Positions 48,643-55,219 of a stretch of DNA of 64,000 bases are shown here, one piece after another. The notes below the pieces were generated by a model that had not been told where the DNA came from, did not search any database, and saw only the letters and a program-made list of their open reading frames with translations. Every line of letters starts with the position of its first letter. The stretch's first letter is position 1. This DNA comes from Rugosimonospora acidiphila (GTDB taxonomy: Bacteria; Actinomycetota; Actinomycetes; Mycobacteriales; Micromonosporaceae). A program made the translations under genes and the position numbers. The stretch covers positions 62,001-126,000 of the forward strand of contig NZ_BAABJQ010000006.1 of NCBI RefSeq assembly GCF_039543385.1, read 5' to 3'.

Positions 48643-48648
48643 AGGTTA
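48643..48648 (-). promoter_or_regulatory. -10 box of amidotransferase-glnE operon
   Basis: TAACCT on the minus strand, 7 nt before GTG 48635. It sits 6 bp from the opposing -10 box of the LD-carboxypeptidase gene. Confidence 0.55.
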
Positions 48649-48654
48649 TCCGGC

Positions 48655-48660
48655 TAGTCT
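48655..48660 (+). promoter_or_regulatory. -10 box of LD-carboxypeptidase gene
   Basis: TAGTCT, 8 nt before ATG 48669; leaderless, and overlapping the divergent promoter. Confidence 0.55.
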
Positions 48661-48668
48661 CGCGTGTC

Positions 48669-49610
48669 ATGTCGAGGCTCACCATCCGGCGCCCGCCCGC
48701 GCTGCGGGCCGGCGACACGGTCGCGGTGGTGGCGCCCTCCGGACCGGTGCGCCCGGAGCGGATCGCCCAGGGACTCGCGCTGCTCGAGAGCTGGGGCCTC
48801 ACGGTGGTACCCGGCGCCGAGGTGTACGCCCGGCACGGTTACCTGGCCGGCACCGACACCCAGCGTGGCGCCGCCCTGGCCTGGGCGCTGACCGACCCGG
48901 CGATCCGCGGGGTGTTCTGCGCCCGGGGCGGCTACGGCGCCCAGCGCGTCGTCGACGGGCTGGACCTGGCCGGCATCGGCCGGGACCCGAAGCTCGTGGT
49001 CGGCTTCTCCGACATCACCGCGCTGCACCTGGCACTGTGGCGGGGCGCCCGGCTGGCCAGCGTGCACGGGCCGGTGCTGACCCAGCTGACGGAGGAGTTC
49101 CCGGCGGTCTCGGTGGCGGCGCTGCGCACCGCGATCATGAGTGAGCAGCCGGTGCTGCTGCACCGGGAGCCGGAGGCGGAGACCGGGTCGGTGACCGTAC
49201 CGGGGCCGCCGGTCACCGGTACTCTGCTCGGCGGCAACCTGTGCCTGCTCGCCGCGTCGCTCGGCACGCCCGACCTGCCGCCCCTGGACGGGGCGATCCT
49301 CATGATCGAGGAGGTCGAGGAGCCGCCGTACAAGGTCGACCGGATGCTCACCCAGCTGCGCCGGGCCGGGGTACTGCGGGGCGTGGCCGGCATCGCGGTC
49401 GGCCAGTTCACCGACTGCGCGGACGAGTGGCCCATGTCCATTGTGGACGTTCTTCTGGACCGGCTCGGCGACCTGGGGGTACCGGTGCTCGGCGGGCTGC
49501 CGTTCGGCCACGGCGAGGCGGCGCGCAGCGTGCCGGTCGGCGTACCGGCGACGCTGGACGTGTCCGCCGGCACGCTGACCGTCTCCCCCGCGGTCGAGCA
49601 GCCGCGCTGA
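48669..49610 (+). CDS. LD-carboxypeptidase (S66 family)
   Basis: A serine peptidase of 313 residues that removes D-Ala from tetrapeptides during murein recycling, or cleaves related peptides (the MccF type). The nucleophile Ser is in LVVGFSDITALH near residue 118. The Glu-His relay is in MIEEVEEPPYKVDRML near residue 220 and GLPFGHGEAA near residue 282. ARGGYGAQRVVDGLD is the oxyanion strand. It lacks a signal peptide, as usual for the cytoplasmic recycling enzyme. Its promoter overlaps that of the amidotransferase-glnE operon. The dispersed palindrome lies within the gene at 49435-49449. Confidence 0.92.
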   Translation: MSRLTIRRPPALRAGDTVAVVAPSGPVRPERIAQGLALLESWGLTVVPGAEVYARHGYLAGTDTQRGAALAWALTDPAIRGVFCARGGYGAQRVVDGLDLAGIGRDPKLVVGFSDITALHLALWRGARLASVHGPVLTQLTEEFPAVSVAALRTAIMSEQPVLLHREPEAETGSVTVPGPPVTGTLLGGNLCLLAASLGTPDLPPLDGAILMIEEVEEPPYKVDRMLTQLRRAGVLRGVAGIAVGQFTDCADEWPMSIVDVLLDRLGDLGVPVLGGLPFGHGEAARSVPVGVPATLDVSAGTLTVSPAVEQPR

Positions 49611-49729
49611 CCCCGCCCGGGGCCGGAGCGTGTTCCCGGTCACGTCGCCGACCGTCACGCCCCCGCCCGGCCGCCCCGTCAGCGTCGCGACAGGCTCGAC
49701 GGACTCCCGGCCGAACTCCACCGGTAACG

Positions 49730-49735
49730 TAAAAT
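49730..49735 (+). promoter_or_regulatory. -10 box of sigma-remnant fusion gene
   Basis: TAAAAT (5 of 6 to TATAAT), 7 nt before GTG 49743. It is one of the best -10 matches in the window. Confidence 0.6.
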
Positions 49736-49742
49736 CACGAGC

Positions 49743-50780
49743 GTGAATCAAGATCAACTCGCCGGGCAGGTGGCGGGCGACACGATGGTGACCCGGCTCG
49801 CCCTCGACCACCTCCGCTCGGCGGCGGTGCGCCGGGAGACCTACTGCGGGCCGTGGTTGGCCGGACCGGTGCTGACCGCGGACGCGGCGCTCGGCCCGAT
49901 GGAAACGGCCGAGCAGCGGGACTCGCTGTCGACGGCGACCATGCGGCTGCTGGAGCAGCTGACCCCGCCGGAGCGCGGCGTGTTCGTGCTGCGCGCCGCG
50001 TTCGAGATGCCGTACGAGGACATCGCCGAGGTGCTCGACGTGACCGCGGGCGCCAACGTGCCAGTGGCCGACGCGTCGGCCACCGCCGGGCCGGGGCGGG
50101 CGGCCCTGACCGGGACGGGCGGCCCCACCGGGCCGGAGCCGACCGGCACCGAGCCCACCGGGCCGGAGCCGATCGGGCCCCGACCGATCGAGCTGGAGCC
50201 CGGCGGGCCGACCCCGGGCGGGCCGGGCCGGGGCCGGCTGGTGGCCGGCCTGCGGCGCCGGTGGCGCTGGCTGTTCCTGACCGCCGCGGTGCTGGCCGCC
50301 GTCCTGACCGTGCTTCCGGACCTGCGCTTCGGCGACGGCAACGCACCGACCACTGTCGTGCACGTGGCGGTGCCTCCCTTGCGGCCGGCCTCGGTGGCCA
50401 TCGCCGGCTACGGGTTCGAAATCGACGGCGACCAGCTGATGCTGTGGCTGCGGGTGCGCAATTCCGGTCCGCGCGACGCGACGCTGACGCAGCCGGCGGT
50501 CGAGTCGACGCCGGGCGTCACCCTCGTTTCCGAGGGCTTCACCGCCGACCAGGATCCCGCCGGCCAGCCCGCGCCGAACCGCGAGGTGCCGGCCGGGGGC
50601 CTCGCCCGGGTGGTGGTGCGGTACACGGTCGACTGCGCCGAGGTGCTGCGGCCATGGCCGTACCTGGGCACGGTGTCGGTGTTCGTCGACGACGACGTGG
50701 ACGGCGGCCTCTCCCTGCTGACGCCGCCCACCGGGCCGGCCCGCCCGTCGCCGCTACCCTGCCCGGGGACCGGCGGCTGA
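49743..50780 (+). CDS. Truncated ECF-sigma-like domain fused to a membrane protein
   Basis: A 345-residue chimera. Residues 10-100 match the middle of SigJ-type ECF sigma factors: LDHLRSAAVRRETYCGPWL (end of region 2/linker) and QLTPPERGVFVLRAAFEMPY (start of region 4). The first 70-odd residues of region 2 and the recognition helix after EDIAEVLDVT are missing, so it should not bind core promoters. A Pro/Gly/Glu linker (about 110-165) leads to one membrane helix (WLFLTAAVLAAVLTVLPDL, near 183-200) and an outer beta-sandwich-like domain of 130 residues. The good -10 box argues that it is expressed. It may be a membrane-tethered sigma relic or a new signalling protein. Confidence 0.75.
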   Translation: MNQDQLAGQVAGDTMVTRLALDHLRSAAVRRETYCGPWLAGPVLTADAALGPMETAEQRDSLSTATMRLLEQLTPPERGVFVLRAAFEMPYEDIAEVLDVTAGANVPVADASATAGPGRAALTGTGGPTGPEPTGTEPTGPEPIGPRPIELEPGGPTPGGPGRGRLVAGLRRRWRWLFLTAAVLAAVLTVLPDLRFGDGNAPTTVVHVAVPPLRPASVAIAGYGFEIDGDQLMLWLRVRNSGPRDATLTQPAVESTPGVTLVSEGFTADQDPAGQPAPNREVPAGGLARVVVRYTVDCAEVLRPWPYLGTVSVFVDDDVDGGLSLLTPPTGPARPSPLPCPGTGG

Positions 50781-50809
50781 GCCGTACGCGGGCCGACCCG
50801 ACGCCCTCG

Positions 50810-51175
50810 TCAGGACGCGGCCGGCGGCGTGAACACGCCGAACCGGTTACCGGCCGGATCGAGCAGGTGGGCGAAGGTCAGGCCGTCGGGATCACCCTTC
50901 GGCCCCACCGCCAGCTTCCCGCCGGCCGCCTCGGCGGCGGCCACCGCCGCCGGCACGTCCGCGACCTGCACGTAGAAGATGGCGTAGCCGGTCGCGCCCC
51001 CACCGAGCGGCATGATGCCGCCGGCGATCCCGCCCTCGGCCGACGGATCGATCTCGCTGTACTCCTTGTCGCTGGAGAACTTCCAGCCGAACAGGCCGCC
51101 GTAGAAGGCGGACGCCGCCGCCGGATCGCTCGTGCCGATCTCGAACCAGGTGACCGCGTTGTTCATCGTTGACAT
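50810..51175 (-). CDS. VOC (glyoxalase-fold) family protein
   Basis: A 121-residue vicinal-oxygen-chelate protein. It begins with MSTMNNAVTWFEIGTSDP, AASAFYGGLFGWKF gives the first beta-alpha-beta-beta-beta unit, and DPAGNRFGVFTP is the closing strand. Metal ligands and substrate cannot be assigned. ATG 51175 has AAAGG 8 nt upstream. It lies 95 bp downstream of a WYL regulator on the same strand, a common pairing in which the regulator controls the VOC gene (inference). Confidence 0.9.
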   Translation of the reverse strand: MSTMNNAVTWFEIGTSDPAAASAFYGGLFGWKFSSDKEYSEIDPSAEGGIAGGIMPLGGGATGYAIFYVQVADVPAAVAAAEAAGGKLAVGPKGDPDGLTFAHLLDPAGNRFGVFTPPAAS

Positions 51176-51270
51176 GATCGTCGCCTTTCGTCGTGGTGCC
51201 GAACGACGATGAGCCTCGCCGGCCGTCGCGACAGCGTCCTGTCGGTGTTTCCGGAGCCGTGCACCCGCGC

Positions 51271-51954
51271 TCAACCCAGCGTCGGCTCCCGCAGCGAGAC
51301 CGGGACGTCCGCCGGTTCGATCCGACGCGGCGGCGCGATCTCGTCGGTGGCGACCGGATCGGCTACCCGGTCGAGCCGGAAGAGCCGCTGCGCCTTGCGC
51401 AGGCGGCACCAGCCCAGCAGATACCAGTGGGGGCCGCCGCCCGCGTAGCCAAGCGGTTCGACCTCCCGCGCGGTCGGCTCGCCGTTGCGGTCCACGTACT
51501 GAAAACGCAGCACCCGGCGGGCGGACAGCGCCCGGGCGATGGCGCTCGGCACCTCCGGCGACGCGGGGCCGACCAGCCTGATCCGGCCGGCCAGCTCGTG
51601 CGCGTCGGCCGCGTCCCGCTCCGGCATCACCGCGATCAGCTTGCGCAGCGCCGACCGGGCCGCCTCGTGGAACGGCGTGCCGTGCACCGCTTCCAGCGCC
51701 ACCGCGATCGCCACCGCCTCCTCGGGCGTGACATTGACCGGCGGCAGGGTGCGGCGCTTGTCCAGCGTGTAGCCCCCGGTGCGGCCGGGCTGAGCGTAGA
51801 CCGGCACGCCGGCCTGCTGCAGCGCGCCGATGTCCCGCTCGACGGTGCGGACGGACACCTCGAAGCGCCCGGCCAGCCAGCGGGCGCTGCGCGGCCGGGG
51901 CGCCACCGCCCGCAACTCCTCGACCAGTGCGTAGAGCCGATCCGTCCGGTTCAC
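51271..51954 (-). CDS. WYL-domain HTH transcriptional regulator (YafY type)
   Basis: A 227-residue regulator. An N-terminal DeoR-like winged helix (residues 1-60, with FEVSVRTVERDIGALQQAGV as recognition segment) is followed by a WYL domain with HWYLLGWCRLRKAQRLFRLD near residue 185. WYL domains bind nucleic acid or small ligands and often respond to DNA damage or metabolites. GTG 51954 has TAGTCT 6 nt upstream. A 16-bp inverted repeat starts 17 bp upstream of the start codon and may be an operator or the previous gene's terminator. Probable target: the VOC gene next to it. Confidence 0.9.
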   Translation of the reverse strand: MNRTDRLYALVEELRAVAPRPRSARWLAGRFEVSVRTVERDIGALQQAGVPVYAQPGRTGGYTLDKRRTLPPVNVTPEEAVAIAVALEAVHGTPFHEAARSALRKLIAVMPERDAADAHELAGRIRLVGPASPEVPSAIARALSARRVLRFQYVDRNGEPTAREVEPLGYAGGGPHWYLLGWCRLRKAQRLFRLDRVADPVATDEIAPPRRIEPADVPVSLREPTLG

Positions 51955-51960
51955 GGCCGC

Positions 51961-51966
51961 AGACTA
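51961..51966 (-). promoter_or_regulatory. -10 box of WYL regulator gene
   Basis: TAGTCT on the minus strand, 6 nt before GTG 51954; leaderless architecture. Confidence 0.5.
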
Positions 51967-51970
51967 CGAC

Positions 51971-52011
51971 CCCGGTACGACACCTCCGTTCCGCCGAGGT
52001 GTCGTACCGGG
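51971..52011. terminator. 16-bp inverted repeat, terminator or operator
   Basis: Perfect arms CCCGGTACGACACCTC / GAGGTGTCGTACCGGG with a 9-nt loop. It lies 6 bp after the stop of the anti-sigma-like gene and 4 bp upstream of the -10 box of the WYL gene, so both roles are possible. Confidence 0.6.
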
Positions 52012-52017
52012 AGCCGG

Positions 52018-52977
52018 TCAGTGCGTGAACGACGGCGCCGTGACGGCCGGCTTGTCCACGCGCACCGGGGTGCCGTAGCCGGACAGCTCGATGGTCACCT
52101 GGAGGTGTCCCGTGCGAACGCCCTCCCCGTGCGCCTCCCCCGCCGTCGTGCGCTGGTAAGCGATTGTGGCGATCCGCTGGTCGGCGCCGAGCGTGACGTC
52201 ACCGACGAAGGCGTCGGACACGATCCCGGACAGGGTGCCGGGGGCGGGCTTCGGGTTCTTCACCGTCAGCTCGAAGCGGTAAGCGTTCGCGGAGGTCTGC
52301 GTGACCGTGCCGCCGGTCTGCCGCAGGAGCTGGAACAGTCCATCCGAATCGTCGGAGCCGGACAGAGCGCCACCGAGCGCCTCGTCGTAGTCGAGGTTCC
52401 GCTGCTGGCCGCCCTCGTACCGCGCCCAGCCCACCTTGCCGGTCTCGCTGTCCGGGACGCCGATGTACAGGGCACCGTTGATCAGCCGCTCGTGCTCGAA
52501 ACCGGCGACGTACCAGGGGCGCGATCCGGTGTACGGCGATTCGAGGTAGCCGGTGGTCGTCGCCGGATCGAAGGCGCCGGTCGTGGTCCACGCCGGGAGC
52601 TCCGGGGCGACGGTCGTGATCTTCACCTGGTAGCTGGTCTCCGTGCTGGCCTTGATGGCGGCGTCGAGTCGCAGCGCGGGCGAGTCGGCGCCGGCGGCCA
52701 TCGGCTGGCCGTGGCCGCTGCCCGATCCGGCCGTGCCGGTCGTGCCGCCGGCGCCGGTCGTGCCGGTCGTGCCGGTGGTGCCGCCGATGCCGACGGTCGC
52801 GACCGTGGCGAGCGCCCCGACCAGGCCGACGACGCCGGCCGCGTACGCGGTGCGGTGCAGGGCGGTACGGCGCCGGTGGCGCCGGGTGGCATCGGCCAGC
52901 ACGTCACGGGTGAGGGTCAGGCCGTCGACCGCGTCCCGCATCCCGGCGGTCAGCTGTTCCTCCAGATCGGTCGTCAT
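52018..52977 (-). CDS. Anti-sigma-like single-pass membrane protein
   Basis: A 319-residue protein cotranscribed with an ECF sigma gene; the ATGA overlap indicates coupling. Residues 1-40 are cytoplasmic with a helical, Arg-rich end (TRRHRRRTALHRTAY). One membrane helix follows (near 43-65), then a Gly/Thr-rich low-complexity stretch (GGTTGTTGTTGAGG). The outer domain of about 230 residues resembles the CU044_5270-type domains often found next to SigE-family factors. No zinc-binding HxxxCxxC is present. Role as sigma regulator is inferred from pairing. Confidence 0.78.
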   Translation of the reverse strand: MTTDLEEQLTAGMRDAVDGLTLTRDVLADATRRHRRRTALHRTAYAAGVVGLVGALATVATVGIGGTTGTTGTTGAGGTTGTAGSGSGHGQPMAAGADSPALRLDAAIKASTETSYQVKITTVAPELPAWTTTGAFDPATTTGYLESPYTGSRPWYVAGFEHERLINGALYIGVPDSETGKVGWARYEGGQQRNLDYDEALGGALSGSDDSDGLFQLLRQTGGTVTQTSANAYRFELTVKNPKPAPGTLSGIVSDAFVGDVTLGADQRIATIAYQRTTAGEAHGEGVRTGHLQVTIELSGYGTPVRVDKPAVTAPSFTH

Positions 52978-53498
52978 CTGCTGCTCCTCGTCATCTCCAG
53001 GGCGCCGTCCAGCGCGCCGTGGGCCGTGAGTTCACGTAGCCGGGCCAGTGCCCGCGACGCGGTCGATTTGATGGTGCCGACCGAACACCCGAGCACCTCG
53101 GCGGCCTCTGCCTCGCTGAGCTGCTCCCAGTAGCGCAGCACCAGCACCGCCCGCTGCCGTGGGGCCAGCAGAGCCAGCGCCCCGGTCAGCGTCTGCCGCA
53201 GGAGCACGGCGTCGGTACCGTCCGGCTGGCCGGGTGGCTCGATCTCGCCCAGCACCTCCGGCCGCCGCCTGCGGCGTCGCCACTGGTCGACCGCAAGGTG
53301 GTAGAGGGTCCGTCGCAGGTACCCCTCCTTGTCGCCCTGTACCCGGCTCCAGCTGCGCATCAGTCGCTCCAGCGCCGCCTGCAGCAGGTCCTCGCCGGCG
53401 GCACGACTGCCGGTCAGCAGCACCGCCGTGCCGAGTAGAGCATTGCCGCGTTCGGCGACGAGGGCGTCCAATCCCTCGAAGCGTTTCTTCCGCCGCAC
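52974..53498 (-). CDS. ECF RNA polymerase sigma factor, SigE-family type
   Basis: A 174-residue group IV sigma factor. Region 2 is at about 10-75: AERGNALLGTAVLLTGSRAA, then DLLQAALERLMRSW, where the Asp-rich -10-recognition part is. Region 4 is at about 105-155, with LRYWEQLSEAEAAEVLGCS and the recognition helix VGTIKSTASRALARL. GTG 53498 has GGAGAG close upstream; an in-frame ATG at 53558 would add 20 residues with no site. The stop overlaps the anti-sigma-like gene start. Target promoters are unknown, and no obvious autoregulated -35 was found. Confidence 0.92.
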   Translation of the reverse strand: MRRKKRFEGLDALVAERGNALLGTAVLLTGSRAAGEDLLQAALERLMRSWSRVQGDKEGYLRRTLYHLAVDQWRRRRRRPEVLGEIEPPGQPDGTDAVLLRQTLTGALALLAPRQRAVLVLRYWEQLSEAEAAEVLGCSVGTIKSTASRALARLRELTAHGALDGALEMTRSSR

Positions 53499-53636
53499 AG
53501 GCTCTCCTTCCGTCCCCAGCAAGGACGACGGGAGCACACCGAAGGTTGACTGGGCCACGGAAGAGGTTTTGATCCGCTAGCGGTGCGCCGACGGCTCGCG
53601 GGATTCACCCGGTGAGGTGGCGAGTCGCGAGGTTGG

Positions 53637-53675
53637 CCCGGGGCGCGACCGGAGGGCACCGCCCCGCCCCGGGCA
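53637..53675. terminator. Hairpin terminator after glnA2
   Basis: GCCCGGGG pairs with CCCCGGGC around a 23-nt loop, 15 bp after the glnA2 stop on the minus strand. Confidence 0.55.
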
Positions 53676-53689
53676 CCTGGCTGCCTCGA

Positions 53690-55042
53690 CTACATCAGGC
53701 CGAGGTAGCGCTGCCGCTCATACGGGGTGACCTGGTGGCGGAACTCCTCCCACTCCTGCCGCTTGTTGCGCAGGAAGTAGTCGAACACGTGCTCGCCGAG
53801 CACCTCCGCCACCAGTTCCGAGCCGGAAAGCACGTCGATCGCCTCGGACAGGTTCTGCGGCAGCGGCTCGTACCCCATCGCCTTGCGCTCTGCCGGGGAG
53901 AGCGCCCACACGTCGTCCTCGGCGCCCGGCGGCAGCTCGTACCCCTCCTCGATGCCCTTGAGGCCGGCCCCGAGCAGGACGGCGAAGGCGAGGTACGGGT
54001 TGCACGCGGAGTCCGGCGAGCGCACCTCGACCCGGGCCGAGTTCGGCTTGCCGTAGGCGGGCACCCGCACCAGCGCGGAGCGGTTCAGGTGCCCCCAGCA
54101 GACGTACGCCGGGGACTCAGTGATCCGGTCCGGCAGGGCCTGGGGGAACAGCCGCTTGTAGGAGTTGACCCACTGGTTGGTGACCGCGGTGTATTCCCGC
54201 GCGTGGACCAGCAGGCCCGCGATGAATGCCCTAGCCACCTTGGACAGCTTCATCGGGTCGCTCGCGTCGTGGAACGCGTTGCGCTCCCCCTCGAACAGCG
54301 ACAGGTGGGTGTGCATGCCGCTGCCGGGCTGATCGGTGAACGGCTTGGGCATGAATGAAGCCTCGACCGACTGGGTGAGCGCCACCTCCTTCACCACGTG
54401 CCGGAAGGTCATGATGTTGTCCGCCGTGGCGAGCGCGTCGGCGTAGCGCAGGTCGATCTCCTGCTGGCCGGGGGCCACCTCGTGGTGGCTGAACTCCACG
54501 GAGATGCCGATGCGCTCCAGGGCCAGCACCGCCTGGCGGCGGAAGTCGCGGGCCACCGCGTGCGTGGTGTTGTCGAAGTACCCGCCGGAGTCGACCGGTA
54601 CGGGCATGGCACCGTCCGCGGGCAGCGACTCCAGCAGGAAGAACTCGATCTCCGGGTGGGTGTAGAAGGTGAAGCCCTTCTCCGCCGCCCGGGACAGCAT
54701 CCGGCGCAGCACGTGGCGGGGGTCCGCCCAGGACGGCGAGCCATCGGGCAGCAGGATGTCGCAGAACATCCGGGCGCTCTCGCCGCTGCCGCCACCCTCG
54801 AACGGGAACACCTGGAAGGTCGTGGGGTCGGGCATGGCCACCATGTCCGACTCGTACACCCGGGCGAAGCCCTCGATGGCCGAGCCGTCGAAGCCGATGC
54901 CCTCCTCGAAGGCGGCCTCCAGTTCGGCGGGGGCCACGCTGACGGACTTCAGGGTGCCCAGTACGTCGGTGAACCATAACCGGACAAACCGGATGTCACG
55001 CTCTTCTAGCGTACGGAGCACGAACTCCTGCTGACGGTCCAC
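53690..55042 (-). CDS. glnA2: Glutamine synthetase family, GlnA2 type
   Basis: A 450-residue GlnA-fold enzyme with GIGFDGSAIEGFARV, HPEIEFFLLE, GSGMHTHLSLFEG and NRSALVRVP motifs. At the position of the adenylylated Tyr in GlnA1 it reads DDVWALSPAER, so GlnE should not regulate it. GlnA2 enzymes of actinomycetes make little glutamine, and the S. coelicolor homologues GlnA2/A3 are gamma-glutamyl-polyamine synthetases, so that activity is possible here. GTG 55042 has GAGGGG 5-6 nt upstream; an in-frame ATG at 55087 lacks one. Two GTAAC sites 6 nt apart lie upstream. Confidence 0.93.
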   Translation of the reverse strand: MDRQQEFVLRTLEERDIRFVRLWFTDVLGTLKSVSVAPAELEAAFEEGIGFDGSAIEGFARVYESDMVAMPDPTTFQVFPFEGGGSGESARMFCDILLPDGSPSWADPRHVLRRMLSRAAEKGFTFYTHPEIEFFLLESLPADGAMPVPVDSGGYFDNTTHAVARDFRRQAVLALERIGISVEFSHHEVAPGQQEIDLRYADALATADNIMTFRHVVKEVALTQSVEASFMPKPFTDQPGSGMHTHLSLFEGERNAFHDASDPMKLSKVARAFIAGLLVHAREYTAVTNQWVNSYKRLFPQALPDRITESPAYVCWGHLNRSALVRVPAYGKPNSARVEVRSPDSACNPYLAFAVLLGAGLKGIEEGYELPPGAEDDVWALSPAERKAMGYEPLPQNLSEAIDVLSGSELVAEVLGEHVFDYFLRNKRQEWEEFRHQVTPYERQRYLGLM

Positions 55043-55110
55043 CTCAACCCCTCGAAAAACCTGGGCCTGCCCAAACAAGGTCCCCAACCGGGCAAGTCTC
55101 TCCCGGTCTC

Positions 55111-55126
55111 GTTACGCCGACGTTAC
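55111..55126 (-). promoter_or_regulatory. Candidate GlnR half-sites upstream of glnA2
   Basis: GTAAC-N6-GTAAC on the minus strand, about 70-85 bp before GTG 55042. The spacing equals the GlnR pattern, but the second site should read GaAAC, so the call is tentative. Confidence 0.4.
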
Positions 55127-55207
55127 GCCATTCATCTACGGCCACCACCGGCCCGATGGCCGGCAAGTAGACCCCGCCCACCTCGCGCCCCGGCTCGCCG
55201 GCTGAGA

Positions 55208-55213
55208 CAAAAT
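55208..55213 (+). promoter_or_regulatory. -10 box of nadE
   Basis: CAAAAT, 6 nt before ATG 55220; no ribosome-binding site. Confidence 0.4.
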
Positions 55214-55219
55214 GGGGGC

